Numbered from the stretch's first letter, positions 1 through 12,469 are shown. The stretch is DNA of 64,000 nt from Pseudeuparius sepicola (GCA_963920635.1 OY987302.1:28495278-28559277), one strand, 5' to 3'. Translations and numbers: made by a program. Notes: generated from the sequence alone by a model not told the origin.

Positions 1-387
1 GACACGTGACGCGGGCGTCCATAGGCGGCGTTCTTTGAGGGGTTTTATACAATTAGAAAAAAAAATTTAGGCTTAAGACAAATGTTAGAAAATTTTTGAA
101 AATTTATTTTGGCAAGTCTAATTTTTCTTTATCTGCCATAAAAATTTTTGTACTAAGTGATAGTTAACCCTGTATATCGGTATTTTCGATATATCGATAA
201 TCCGACATATCGATATTTTCTCCAGCCCTAGTTTTATCTACAAATTTAATAATTTCATGTCAATTACGTTTTCACCTTCCTTTTTATTTTGCCTAATAGA
301 AACAAAAATAGGGAAATCTGTTGATAGAAGACGTACGTGACTAGTCAAAGGTTTGAATTACCTGATTGGTCCAAATGGAATGCGGGA
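1..387. other. No gene recognised
   Basis: AT-rich non-coding sequence. A few near-palindromic CGATA/TATCG words occur around 178-225. I see no reading frame or repeat that I can name. Confidence 0.5.
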
Positions 388-748
388 ACTATACTAAAAT
401 CGAGCAACTCTTACGCCTGGCGTAAACGAGAGCACGTGAATTGAGATATTGGCCAGGGCCGCACGACCTTTATTTAATTTTAGTTTTATAATTGTTTACA
501 TCAAAATATTTCGGAAGAAAATTATTGGCTGAATTAAAATGGCTCAAAACATCGATAAAACTAATTGTGGCAGTGTCTAAATAGCTGAAAACAACAAGAT
601 AAAATCGCATAACTATACTTTTGCGATCAAGTACGTCCCTGTTGCCGAGTTGGGTGAAGTTTTATAGCCTACCGACCAATCGCGGAACGTCATTGAACAC
701 GTGCTTTTATTTACGCCAGGCGTACGGATTGCTCGATTTTAGTATAGT
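388..748. mobile_element. TIR MITE, about 360 bp
   Basis: The ends form an inverted repeat of about 55 bp: ACTATACTAAAATCGAGCAA at 388 is matched by its reverse complement ending at 748, and both arms carry TACGCCTGGCGTAAA and GCACGTG. There is no coding capacity. If the TIR starts at TACTAAAATCG, both sides carry TA, which would fit a Tc1/mariner-type target, but ACTATACT gives other readings. Superfamily is uncertain. Confidence 0.75.
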
Positions 749-1878
749 CGAATATAATTGGCATAAACTGGCAGTAGAAAGTAATTTGACATTTCTATAT
801 GGAGTTAAAAATTGTGGTGTAGAAATGTCTCCCTAGTGATTACATTTGTATGACTTTTTAATTACGGTATGAATGATTGGGTTATATTTAAATATTTTTA
901 CAAATATAATATCAAAACACGCAATATGTTATTAAAATCAATAATGTACACTGGGGAAATGATAATAAAAGGGAGAATATTAGGGGAATGTGAGCCGGCC
1001 TGCCTCTCGGAGAAATATAAAAATGAAGCAAACAAGCACCAACACAGGGATAACAATGGATATCTCGGGGTTTCTTTGATGGATTTCAATTTACTTCGCC
1101 GGAGAAATATTTCGCGCTCCGTCACAAATAAATGTGACGTGCTTGTGTTACATTCATATTGCCTCTGGCGACAGAGCACAGGAGAGGGGTTTCGCAGTTT
1201 GACAATCGAAATATCCCATTTGAAGATTAATATTTAGTTAGGGGAATAAATCGCCTTCGAAATATTTTCCCCATTCCACACAGGGTGTTATCACGGTTAT
1301 AAAGCCATAACGCAGATCCTTTGTTCTCGATGTAGCCAGGTATGGTAGGTATAAATGAAGTTACTTGGGTCTTGCAACGGCATAAAAACCTTTGAATTTT
1401 ATAAGGGTGATTTCTGCTGATAAGTCTGGTATTTTTACCAGTAGCAGACCGTGGTAAATGCTACTAAATAGATCGCGCCCCGTATATCACTGTCTTCCAG
1501 GTGAGTTCGTTTATATTTTACCAGGGTAGCTCGAGAACAGTCGCCTCGGCAATAAAATATGAGACAAAACCCTTTTTTAACGATATTAAATCACACCTGG
1601 TAAAGTAGTAAAAACAGATGAATTAGACATAGAAGATAGATATTGTAATAAAAAGAAGTGACTGCATGCTCGCCTAATATAATATCACCAATACTTGCAC
1701 TGTTCGACGGCCGGTCACTTGTGCAACGAAATGCGGTGCATAACCGTGCCATAATCACAGATTAACCAGGCAGATGCGAAAGTAAGCGGCAAACAGAAAT
1801 TCAAGGTTGATTTAGCAGGCGTATGTTTCCCGCACCAATGCATTTTAATCGGGCTGTTTTATGAAAAAAAAATATTTT
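749..1878. other. No gene recognised
   Basis: Both strands carry only short unsupported frames (for example 869-1237) with no domain similarity that I recognise. No repeat structure was identified. Confidence 0.5.
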
Positions 1879-2203
1879 TAAAAACAAGCTTTTATTTACC
1901 TAAATGCTCTAAAAAGAATAAAATAATCAAAAAATTCAAACCAAAGCAAACCCATAATTCTGTTACATTATAAAATTGTATATGATATAAAAGCTTGTCG
2001 CGAGATTTTCTTGTGTAAATTTCTTTTACAGAAAAATATATTTTCTAGTTAGAATTACTTTCAAGATATATATATATATTCTCGCGACAAGCTTTTATAT
2101 TATAAAATTTTATAATGTAACAAAATTATGGGTTTGCTTTGTTTGAATTTTTTGATTATTTTCTTCTTTTTAGAGCATTTAGGTAAATAAAAGCTTGTTT
2201 TTA
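1879..2203. repeat. Foldback hairpin with ~125-bp arms
   Basis: Arms 1879-2005 and 2080-2203 are near-perfect inverted copies around a 74-nt loop. Landmarks are AACAAGCTTTTATTTACC near the outer ends and AAGCTTGTCGCGAGA / CTCGCGACAAGCTT beside the loop. It has no coding capacity and is probably a foldback MITE or a recent palindromic duplication. Confidence 0.85.
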
Positions 2204-2235
2204 TTTTTTTTATTAATAATTTTATTTTCAACTGT

Positions 2236-2580
2236 TCAGTTCTACTCTTCAAGCCCTTTCATTTAATGCCCATATTAAGGGAAAAGAAAATGTTGAATTT
2301 AGTGAATTTAGTGTGATGTCACTAACTTTATCGTTTTCTTCTCTTCAAGCCCTTTCATTTGATAACCATATTAAAAGGGTTGACAAAAAAATACATTATC
2401 CGCCATCTTAGAGGGGTGGCCATATTGAATTTAGTGTGATGTCACTAACTTTATCGTTTTCTACTCTTCAAGCCCTTTCATTTGATACGCATATTAAGGG
2501 GGTTTACAAAAAAATACATTATCCGCCATCTTGGAGCGGCGGTCATATTGAATTTAGTGTGATGTCACTAACTCTTGTTA
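2236..2580. repeat. Tandem array, ~123-bp unit, 3 copies
   Basis: Units start near 2240, 2339 and 2462, each with CTCTTCAAGCCCTTTCATTT near the start and GAATTTAGTGTGATGTCACT near the end. Units 2 and 3 are 123 bp apart. Unit 1 lacks about 24 bp (the ATTATCCGCCATCTT part). Non-coding satellite-like sequence abutting the hairpin at 1879-2203. Confidence 0.85.
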
Positions 2581-3018
2581 CGGGTTTAAAAAGCCCTTAA
2601 AACAAATTGAATTTATTTTTTATTTTGATAAAAATTCAGAGCAAAGGTGACCACACTGTATGTTGTAACCCGCACAAAATTTATTTTAGAGTGCGCCGTT
2701 TGAGGCCCTCTAGAGGTGCAAACGGCCCACTGGCCAGCTCTAGCGGCGAAATGGAGTGGGTACGTATATCGCTTGGTGATTACCACAGAATAACTAAAAG
2801 AATAACTAAAACAGAATTCCAACGCTTACCGCGGCAATAATCTCGCTTTGCCGGCCCGTCTCAGCTCGACGGGACCAGTGAGGAAACAAATTTTGAGACA
2901 GCACTCAGTGCCAAGCACGATCGCCGCCTGCGGAGTCATCAAAACTACTTACCTGCTTCTTTGCGCGACGAGAACGCTGCCCGGCCCGCCTCATCCTATT
3001 TAGTGAAGCGAAATCGGG
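2581..3018. other. No gene recognised
   Basis: Partly GC-richer stretch (2690-3000). Short frames on both strands have no recognisable domain. Confidence 0.45.
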
Positions 3019-3533
3019 CTAAAAAGTCGTCAAAATTTTTTTCAAGGTAGAACTAGATCGGACCCCATGGGTGTTGTTAAGTACATCACTCTGCATACGA
3101 AATGGCGATTTACGATTTTTTTTTGTGGTCGAGACCTTTTTTATTTCGAAAAAACTGTCGAAATTGGCATTTTACGGAAATTGTATTTTTTTACGTTAAC
3201 ATCGTCATATCTTTGAGAGTAGTGGAGCTATCGACTCGAATTTTTTTTTAAATTGAAGCTAACCTATGAGCGCTTACAACGAATGCCATTTTTGTTGTCC
3301 AATATTGTTTATTAACCACTTTAAATAGCAACAAAATTGCAACGTTATAAAAAGTGTAATGAAATTTTCACTAAGCGAGAAACTTTTTTATTTGTGGAAA
3401 TTTTTATATACATGCTGCGAGGGAAATGTGCCCAAAACATGAAAAAAGTTTTTGGCAAAAAAAATTACCTATAGCGCCTATAGTTTTTGAACTGTGAATT
3501 TTTTTGTGGCGCGCGCTACTCACGTGGAACGCT

Positions 3534-4155
3534 ATAGTGAGTTTACACATGCATGGATTTAGTGGCGCCAGTGGTCGCGCCAGTTCTATTTGCATGCCAG
3601 AAAAGGTTTACACAGATATTCAAAAACAGCAACGTTTGGCACGCCAGTTTCATTTTGAAATTGACACTGCACAGTGCGCAATGTGGACTGAACTTCGCGA
3701 AGCCTGCAAAAAAACTGCTGAATTTTTGGTGAAAAAAAAGATAGAAGAAATACAGAAAAAAGGGAACGACGAAAAGGCCGTGTGTGGGTTAAACCACGTC
3801 GGCCCTTCCAGAAATTTTATTGTCAGTTCTGCTGACCACTTTTTTAGCCATATTTACACACTATTTATAGCTATCAATCACACGAATTACTAGCTCCACC
3901 ATCCACCGTCGAAAATGCAACTAAAACCTGGCGAGCCGACGTGCAAGTGCTTGTTTACACACGCAAATTATATTTTCTTGCGGGTATGAGTCACCACTGG
4001 CGCAACTGATTTCAGAAGACTACAGACTTTTTTGGTCTATGCATGCAAAGATTCAACTTTTATGCAAGTCGATGTTTACACGTGCAAATTTAATTTACTG
4101 GCGCGCCAGTTCTTATTGGCGCAAATAAATCTATGCATGTGTAGGTACACTAACC
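3534..4155. mobile_element. TIR element nested in the left foldback arm
   Basis: The ends carry inverted CACATGCATGGATTTA / TAAATCTATGCATGTG followed by GGCGCCA and CGCGCCAGTTCT-type subterminal repeats. The matching point of the right foldback arm (about 4930-4950) lacks this segment, which shows it is an insertion. I could not define a clean target duplication. Confidence 0.7.
3594..3893 (+). CDS. Unassigned ORF inside the nested TIR element
   Basis: An ATG at 3594 opens a 99-residue frame with a lysine/glutamate-rich, probably helical middle (around residues 45-65). I do not recognise a domain. Its position inside a TIR element suggests a remnant of a transposon protein such as a first exon or accessory protein, but no DDE or DNA-binding motif is visible. 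It may be a chance frame. Neighbours are only the element's own TIRs, and no promoter or splice site was identified with confidence. Confidence 0.2.
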   Translation: MPEKVYTDIQKQQRLARQFHFEIDTAQCAMWTELREACKKTAEFLVKKKIEEIQKKGNDEKAVCGLNHVGPSRNFIVSSADHFFSHIYTLFIAINHTNY

Positions 4156-4262
4156 ATTAATCCCTTGCCTGAGAATATCCACGCGTGGCAGGCATGTCTC
4201 AACAACTAATGCGTAGTTTACATGCGCAAGTGAAACTATCACAAATATAAATATCCTAATAG

Positions 4263-4649
4263 CACAGACCTACATTCGCTATACAGGGTGGTCACTCTTA
4301 CAGTGCATACCATTGGGATATCCGAAACGGTAAGAGATACAGCGTGGGTTAAATTAGAGAAAAGTTGCGTTTTTGTATGCCTTTCAATAATCTGAAAAGG
4401 AATCTAAGATATCTTGGGTAGTTCCTGAAATATTGCTGAAAAACTGAAAATATGCGTTTTCTTTCTTCCTTCATAACTTTTTTATATGTAATGGAAAATT
4501 TATGAAACCTGGCAATCTTACATTTCTGGATGTGAGCTTTTCAATGGAAATGTCAAATAATTCCTACGCCAACTAGATTCTGAAATATTCGTTTCGGATA
4601 TCCCAATGGTATGCACTGTAAGAGTGACCACCCTGTATAGGTCTGTGCT
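4263..4649. mobile_element. Palindromic MITE nested in the foldback arm
   Basis: TIRs of about 65 bp begin CACAGACCTA, contain TACAGGGTGGTCACTCTTAC and run to GATATCCGAAACG. The left TIR has a 9-bp extra piece (ACATTCGCT). The element is flanked by CTAATAG on both sides. The uninterrupted opposite foldback arm carries a single CTAATAG at that point, so it serves as an internal empty site. Confidence 0.85.
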
Positions 4650-5463
4650 AATAGTTTGCCAATGTAAACCCTCTCAGTGAGAACTCTCTGCCATAAAAGA
4701 GTAGGTACTTAGGTACGTCTCTGGGAGCGTTTACATAAATTATTTGGAAGTACTCTCAGTACGACTTGTGAGTTCATGTAAACGCTCCCAGAGTTCTTCC
4801 TGAGAGGGTTTACATTGGCAAACTATTAGGAAATACTCTAAGATATTTATATTTGTGATAGTTTCACTTGCGCATGTATTGTTGAGACATGTCTGCCACG
4901 CGTGGATATTATCACGCAAGGGATTATTAATTTTGTGTTCCACGTGAGTAGCGCGCGCCACAAAAAAAATGCACAGTTCAAAAACTATAGGCGCTATAGG
5001 TAATTTTTTTTTACCAAAAACTTCCCTCATGTTTTGAGCACATTTCCCTCGCAGCATGTATATAAAAATTTCCACAAATAAAAAAGTTTCTCACTTAGTG
5101 AAAATTTCATTACATTTTTTATAACCTTGCAATTTTGTTGCTATTTAAACTGGTTAATAAACAATATTGGACAATAACTATGGCATTCGTTGTAAGCGCT
5201 CATATGTTAGCTTCAATTTTAAAGAAAATTCGAGTCGATAGGTCCACTACTATCAAAGATATGACGATGGTAACGTAAAAAAACACAATTTCCGTAAAAT
5301 GCCAATTTCGACAGTTTTTTTCTAAATAAAAAAGGGCTCGACCACAAAAAAATGTCGTAAATCGCCATTTCGTATGCACAGTGATGTACTTAACAACACC
5401 TATGGGGGTCTGATCTAGTTCTACCCTCAAAAATTTTTTTTGAGAATGAAGCGACTTTTTGCT

Positions 5464-5571
5464 GATATATTAAAAAAATATATTTCAAAGTTATTTAAAA
5501 AGTATTAAAAAAATAGGTTCAGGAACAAAATTTTGGATAGCAATACGTTATTGAATATACGGAGACTGCTT
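5464..5571. other. No gene recognised
   Basis: AT-rich spacer between two foldback repeats. Confidence 0.5.
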
Positions 5572-6065
5572 CAAGCTAAAATGGTACAAACAGATTTCTA
5601 ATATCTTTTATCGTTTTTGAGTTATTTTGAAAAAAGTAAAATTTGCATTTTGGATTTTATTTTTTTCTGAAGTTGTTATCACAGATAGGAAAAAAGAAAA
5701 ACACTTTCTTATGGCACTTTTTAACGGGCTTTAAGATGGCGTTTTTAGATTTGTTCTACAACATTTCGTTTTTTGTGAAACCATTTTCAACTTAATTTTT
5801 TTAAATACGGACCTGGATTTTTTTTTTCAGATTTTGAAAGCACTTTTCATTCCAAATACCATGATGTATGGACACACAATATTTTTAAAATGTTTTGAGG
5901 CAATTATACTGAAAATTCCTTTTTTTCTACTCATTTTTTCCCTGCATTTAAATGTTGATAACAACTTCAGAAAAAAATAAAATCAGAAATGCAAAATTTC
6001 ACTTTTGTCAAAATAACTCAAAAACGAAAAAATATATTAGAAATCTGTTTGTACCATTTTATTGA
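5572..6065. repeat. Inverted repeat with ~110-bp arms
   Basis: Arms 5572-5683 and 5948-6065 pair: AAATGGTACAAACAGATTTC on the left with its reverse complement on the right, and TTCTGAAGTTGTTATCA with TGATAACAACTTCAGAA inside. The spacer is about 265 bp. It is non-coding and a probable foldback MITE. Confidence 0.75.
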
Positions 6066-7003
6066 CCTCAAAATTACGCAACTTTTTCCGCATTTAACCG
6101 TTGTTCTATCTCTCACCGTTTGCAAGATTCCCATACTGTTCATTCTTATCCAGGACACATTGTATATTGATTTGCAATTTCTTGGTTTATCAATATAACA
6201 TGCAATCTTAAAATTTTCAAGTAATTAAATTTTAAAAAATGATTAAAAACAAATTTTCAATATCGAGTTTTTCGTTTTTTGCATTTTCTGAGAAAATTTT
6301 CCATAGTGATGTACGTATATTTTTTACACCATCCGGAAGTAGAGGTTTCATTGAACAAAAAGCGAACCGACTTTTTTTAAAAAGCAGCTTTTTTGACGTG
6401 GGTATTTTCGATTGAAAATGAGGTTACTTTTTCGGTTTAAAATCAAAAAAGGGGTAAAAATGAATATTTTGATTCGAAAAAATTACAGCGTGTTCGAGAT
6501 ATAAGAAGGTAAGTTTCCACCAAATTTAGTGGATTTTTTTTCTGAGAGATAAAAATTAAAAACCAAAAAATCTGTTATTTTGATTTTTCGTGGATATTTT
6601 GAGGTTATGTGAAAAAAGTGTAAATACAAAAGTTGTAGATCTTTTTAGTACCTACAACTTTGCCATTTAACTTTTTTGATAGGAGTTGCAGTTTTGCCGG
6701 AAATCGTGAAACCGTTTTCCACCCCTAAAAGATCACCCAGCAACCCCCGTAGCTCAAATCGCCCTTAAATTATTTTTTCTGTTATTTTTGCTATATTTTC
6801 TTCCTTTTCCAATGGGTGTCATGCTGTTCTAGATTTTTTTGTTCTCAAAAATTATCTACCCTGGCCTAATTGCCACTCCTATACTCCAATTTTTATTTGT
6901 TTGAAAACAATTATTACTAACCCTGTACATAAATTCTAAAAACTTCCTTGGAACCGCCCAGAATTTTAGAAAATCTTAGTTTTTATAAGCAATAATTTTG
7001 ATG
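6066..7003. other. No gene recognised
   Basis: Very AT-rich, with long T and A runs. No supported reading frame or repeat boundary was found. Confidence 0.5.
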
Positions 7004-8020
7004 TATACAGGGTGTCCAACTTTATAACTGTACAAATCGGTAAAATCTTATTTTTGGAGACAAAAGCCTAAACTTTTTTGTTTGAAATGCCTTCAAAATC
7101 CGCTTCTTTTGACCTTCCTGCTACTTTCAAAATGCAAATCCAGGGCCGGCTCCGATTTACTAAATTTGAATAAAAAATATACAGGGAGTTCCATTCTGCA
7201 GGGTGTCAAAGTTGAGCAAAATAGGAATTCTAAAGGCATCTATCTGCCAAGTCAAGTGTGACATGGAATCCCCTCAAAACAGTTGAATGGTCAATATAGA
7301 ACCACTCAAGCTGTTGGTGTGCAAAAGTCCAATACAAAATATAATATAGAGTATTTTTATCTGTGCCACCTCAAATTACTAAATTTTTGAGATTTTATAG
7401 GGTCAAAAATCAAGTAGATACATCAAACACACTATAAACGAACTAAATCTAAAAAATACAAAAGCCTGTCAGTCAGTAAGTCCATATCAGTTAAGGTGCC
7501 TATGGTGTGCCACAACAGGAAACACACAGAAAATGTATCATCTTAGGCAGTGACTTTGTTGAGAAAGGTCCAATAATTTAAATTGTTTTTATTTGTTACT
7601 TTTGTGTTTATCAATATTTTTTTCAATGATTCCAGAGTACTCTTGATCCGTATAAGTCAAAATTTCAGAATTTTGAGATGGCTCAGAGAAAAATACCCTG
7701 TTAATTTTTCTAGTAAATCGTTTCACATCAACATTTTAAGCGGTCCTGTTAACCATTCGACTGTTCTGAAGGGATTCCATGGCTCACTTGACTCGCCAGA
7801 TGTCTTTAAAATTCCTATTTTGCTGAACTTTGACACCCTACAGAATGGAACTCCCTGTATATTTTTTGTTCGAATTTGGTATATGGGGGTTTTAGGGTGT
7901 TGTGATTAACGCTATGGGGTCAGATTTTAAATAAAAAAAATCGCTAAATGGTTTTCTTGAAAATCGGGCGTATAAAAAAATCGCAGCCGGCCCTAGATTT
8001 GCATTTTCAAAATGTAAAAA
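7004..8020. repeat. Long palindromic repeat, copy A
   Basis: It starts TATACAGGGTGTCC. The two arms share ATGCAAATCCAGGGCCGG, CAGGGAGTTCCATTCTG and GGTGTCAAAGTTGAGC with their reverse complements at about 7740-8015, around a central spacer at about 7340-7735. It is the same family as 54959-56030, and its core also occurs in 58337-59537. Short frames inside, such as 7583-7909, are translations of the arm and not genes. Confidence 0.85.
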
Positions 8021-8800
8021 ATATTTAAGGAAATTGTTATTTTTCTGTAGATTATAATGTCATTTCCCCTTAAAATTACCATTTCATAGATATACAAAAT
8101 TATAGGGACACCTCTTGCCGTTTTTGAGATATTCGCCCAGGTTTTCTGATTTGAATAGAATAAGGGAGCGTATATTACAACTACCTGAAAGTAGTCCATG
8201 ACTTCATTTTTGCTTTTTAATACATAACACTAACCGTACACCACAGCACAGAATATTATTCTGTGACCACAGCTATAAGTAGGCCATGGACCGAAAATTT
8301 GTTTCATACAATTAGAAGATACGCTTCCTTTTTTCTACATTAACCAGGAAAACAGAGGCGAACATTTCGAAAGCGGTAAGAGATAAATCGGTAATGTTAT
8401 ACACTGCCACAGAAAGTTGGAACCATATGGGAATTTTTTTTATTTTTGGGCTTAGATGAAACTACTCTGGGGAGATCATCTCTGCTTCCAAAAATATTCG
8501 TAATGAGATAATTAAACGTCGTGACGTAATTTGACATATCTGTCAAAAATGACATTTAATTAAATAAATAGCCAAAATCGAAAAAAGTTATTTGAAAAAG
8601 TTGCTTGGAATTTTATTTTACCTCTATGTACAAATTTTCGGACAAAAATTCTGACAATGATAAATTTTTGATCTCTTGAAAAAATATAAAAATTGCACCT
8701 TGTAAGTTGACTTTTTCTTGAAACTAGCCGATTACGACCTAAACACGGTCCATAACTAAAAAATACCACGTTTGGATGATAGACAAACAATAATAAAGTA
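8021..8800. other. No gene recognised
   Basis: AT-rich sequence without a supportable frame. The frame at 8560-8790 minus has no recognisable domain. Confidence 0.45.
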
Positions 8801-8808
8801 AAATAATG

Positions 8809-9041
8809 TTATATATAGTTTTTTTTGTCGGGAATCAAAAACGAAGGGTTTTTAAACTGGCGCGAACACAAAACTTTGTTTTTTAGGGCCGAATAGGGTA
8901 AATTAATTAGGTCCAAATTTCCAGAATTCTGTACCCATATTGCACGGATAAAGTCATTTTTGGGAAAGTCGAAAAATATGTTAGTCCTTCGACCAGTCCA
9001 GAACTGGTGCAGTTTTTAAAACTGCACCGCTTTGCGGCCAT
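8809..9041 (-). pseudogene. THAP-domain protein remnant
   Basis: Reading the minus strand from the ATG at 9041, the start shows a Cys-x4-Cys pair. After a one-base frame change near 8955-8965 it continues with FPK, a conserved Trp, an NSGN stretch and a third Cys followed by Gln-Phe where THAP domains have His-Phe. This is the C2CH zinc-finger layout of THAP proteins, a sequence-specific DNA-binding fold used by P-element transposases and by host regulators. The last zinc ligand position therefore appears changed and the frame is broken, so I call a pseudogene. A stop follows at 8809-8811, and no catalytic transposase part is visible upstream or downstream. A perfect 23-bp palindrome (9006-9028) overlaps the codons for the Cys pair. 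It could be an exon whose partners are lost. Confidence 0.6.
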
Positions 9042-10970
9042 TGCTGATCGGCAAAAGAACAAAATCACAAAGCAAAACTTAACAGCAAATAATAACAGCC
9101 ACAACAACAATTTAACAGCAAACAACAGTACTTAACAACTCCACATCAAAACAACAACTTAATGCCAAAACAGAACAATTCGCTTTTGAAACACAGGAAC
9201 CAGGAACAAAACTTCCAATACAAGTGTAGGTAATAATACACCGGCTCTGACTACGAGCAGGCGGTAGCACACTGGAGGGAGAAGCACGTGCGTCCCACAC
9301 GAACCTCGACGTCGCCGACCGATATAAGCCGAGCCATCGGCCGCCCGATGGACGGCAAAGTGGGGCGCGCCGCGGGTCGACCAAGCCGATACTCACGAAT
9401 ATGTGTGCCAATTACTTGCTTGGGTGACTATGATCTACACAGTACTTAAGGAAGCACATAGATGGCGATACTAACTCTGTTCTTAACGGGTCGCCGTATG
9501 CGCGTATACGGGCGCTACAATTCTGTTTTAGTTATTCAGTGGTGATTACGCAATCAAAGAAATCTATATAAGTAGCAAACGTTTAATTTAAATTGAATAA
9601 AGAAATTATTGGGTAAAGAAATACACTAATTATAAAAGTTGTTGGCAATGCTGGTCTACCACATGGCTATAATCATAGTATAGGTAGTATTAAATAATTC
9701 CTGTATAGGATAGGTACTCGTTCTCACGTGAGCACGGTGCTATGAAACAAACAAAAATCTTGACCACCTACAGAGGTATAAATATGAACAATTAATTAAC
9801 TACTACTAAGTATCACATGTACCTTCAAAATATCACAATAAATAATCTAAGAAAATAATTAAATCAGGTACTTTGGTGCAACAAGTAAACAAAACATAAA
9901 AAAAACGTGAACAGGAACTCAGGGCGAAATTGTTACGCAAGATTATCTTAACTCTTAATAATTGACTTAGCCCCGTTGGCCGTTGGCCCCGGCGACTGAA
10001 CTTCCCCTTCGCGGTACTTGGGTCTCCTCGGAGCAATGCCACCAACGACCAGCCACTCTCCCAGATGACGTAACCAGTAACCACCCTCAAGGCAGTCGCC
10101 AAATTGTTCCGCAAAGGACAGAACGCCAGCCGAAGATTCCAACTCGCCGAATGTTGATAAAAAGGAGTCGTAGCAGTCTCGGAGTCAAGCAGAAAAAGGC
10201 AACACTAAGAATACGTAGAATACGAAAAAGCCCTGAAAAATGTCGTTATATAACACCATACCAAACCGATCGAGAGATCACTTACTTAGATGTCGGATGG
10301 CTTTGTGGTAATTTATGCAACAGATTCCATGGAAATCCAGTTCACAAATGATTGATTCTCTTCTTATTCTACAAAGAGATTCACCGTGATGGTTTTGAAT
10401 CCAAGAAATAAAATGGAGGACGGACTCACCGTTCGACGTGGTGGAGCGTGGAGAAAATCCGGCAGCAGCCGTCAATTGTGTGTACCAATCACGAAAAGTT
10501 CACCAGCAAAACTCAAAACACAATTGTTGTACAACTTTTGGAACCAGATCCTACCAAATAGGGCCGCAATCTCGGCAACTTCCAAAAATTGTTACTCACA
10601 CCTCAAGTCGAACCGAACGTGAAAAATTAAATCCGGGAACGGGAAGTGGGCCACAAGAGGACTGACGTCACGATGCCCCCCTCCTCCGGAAACAGAGCCC
10701 GACGTGTATTTCAGGAACTCAAACCAATAAGCAGAGCAACTCGGATTCACGTTCACCCCATGAATATTCAATCCCAATTTTTTTTAGCACTCACAAGTGA
10801 GAAAATACTCTTACGTGTCCAAAAATTCGCATCCCTCAACATTCAAATACCACAGCACTTCCGCTAACGTCATGCGCACAACGCGTGCAGGAAGGCTACG
10901 GCGCATCGGAGGCGGAGCCCAGGAAAGGCACGACAGGACCGTCGAAGCCGAATATGGCCGTTGACCAACT
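9042..10970. other. GC-richer stretch, no assignable gene
   Basis: The segments 9230-9400, 9965-10150 and 10640-10960 are clearly richer in CpG than the surroundings. Splice-donor-like strings occur on the minus strand (for example near 10275 and 10425) and several short frames overlap, but none has a domain I recognise. It could be the 5' region of a lost gene or an old LTR. I do not assign it. Confidence 0.35.
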
Positions 10971-12469
10971 GTCCTGTAATCTGTGCCATAATTTCACAAA
11001 TCACAGATCTTAGGATATACCTACTTGCGGAAATAGTTATAATCGATATGGCTTTTTAGAGACCTTTTGACAATATTATATGGTGCCTAACCTTGGCGAT
11101 GTGTTTGACGACAACCTTAAAAAACCTTAAAAGTGAAATATCATGTTGCTTGTTGTATAATATATGTATATTTTTGAAAACTGCGTAACCCTTATGTCCT
11201 ATATTCTTTTTGTGGCGCCAATTACAGTTTTTTTATGCTGTTTCAATTGACTTTCCAAATACTATACCTACGGTGGTAGGTGTTGCAATTACAATTCAAC
11301 GTTACTACTATCACGGAGGAATAATCCGATTTCCGTATATTCCCGTATATTAAAAAATGTGGTGCCTACAATCACACGAAATCTAACCTAAGGTTAAGGT
11401 TAACATTATGCTAGGTTTTCTGTAGCTAAAATTGTCTATTATGTAGTTTGCATCCCAAGTCGCTATTTGGTTGCTTTTTAAAAACTTAGTAAAGTAGGTA
11501 CCACCCAGGAATGTTAGCATACCTATAAGCCATCAATTTACATCACTAAATCAAAAAAATCGAGGCTACAGCCTCCAGAGCCGTAGATCTAAAAGGGGAA
11601 CATTTAATAGTTCTTTGGAATGTAATGCGTTCTAATGCAAAATGGACACATCCTATAAAACAATTTAGTAGCCTTGTTTTCAGTTCGATTTAAATTTGAC
11701 GCTATCACGCTGAAATTTTGCACACAGGTTTTGTTCTAACAATAACAATACAATATATTATAATAAGTATCTAGTATCGTTCTAAATTCAATTCGGTGAA
11801 CCTCAAAGATGGCGGCTTACTTTTTATTCACCTTGACACAGATATCGAATGAATAGGTACGCTACGCGTAGATATATATCTATGGGTTTGACGCGTATAA
11901 TACTACAAGCAACCCAATATGGCAGACGCCCTCAGATGTCGGGTTACCTTTTTCTTTACAACCACATTGACACGTGTACCTTATCAAATAAAAGGGATTG
12001 ACGAGGAGAATACGGTAAGCTACTTGACGTCATTCCAAAGCCAGTATTGCTGACGACCCAATGTATTTTTGCAATTTTATGAAATCAAAATAATTATGTA
12101 ATTAATACTTACTAAAAAATAAAAATAAAAACTTTTTTGAAATCATTCCTTTCTTTTAAAACCAAACTGCACTAAAATGTAGAAACTAGTTTTTCTTTTC
12201 AAGTGAAAAAACCTTTGTAAAATGAAAACCATTGGGCGCTCATCAAATATTACTGTTGTTGTTACGCCAACGCACTATTCATAATACATATTATCACAAT
12301 GCTAATTTATACTCCATTAGTGTACTGTGAAGTTTAGTAAAGACCAAAATGTAAACTTGGATCAAAATGATTAGACAAAGTAATATTTTTTGTTGAAACA
12401 ACCATAAACATGATCAGGTTTTTTTTTAACACAATCTAGTAGCGTTAGTCATAAGTCATAATGATTATA
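10971..12469. other. No gene recognised
   Basis: AT-rich intergenic-like sequence with no supported frame, and no clear repeat structure. Confidence 0.45.

Larger units (their letters stand above)
3019..5463. mobile_element. Large foldback element with nested insertions
   Basis: The outer ends are inverted copies: GGTAGAACTAGATC at about 3045 and its reverse complement at about 5411. Homology continues inward until the arms meet around 4738-4775 at a loop flanked by CTCTGGGAGCGTTTACAT and its reverse complement. The right arm is about 690 bp and uninterrupted. The left arm is longer because two TIR elements (3534-4155 and 4263-4649) are inserted in it. No transposase is visible. Confidence 0.85.

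Noticed and set aside
7583..7909. 108-residue plus-strand frame
   Set aside because: Same palindromic repeat translation as above.
9112..9411. 99-residue minus frame in a GC-rich patch
   Set aside because: No domain, and GC-rich sequence lacks stops by composition.
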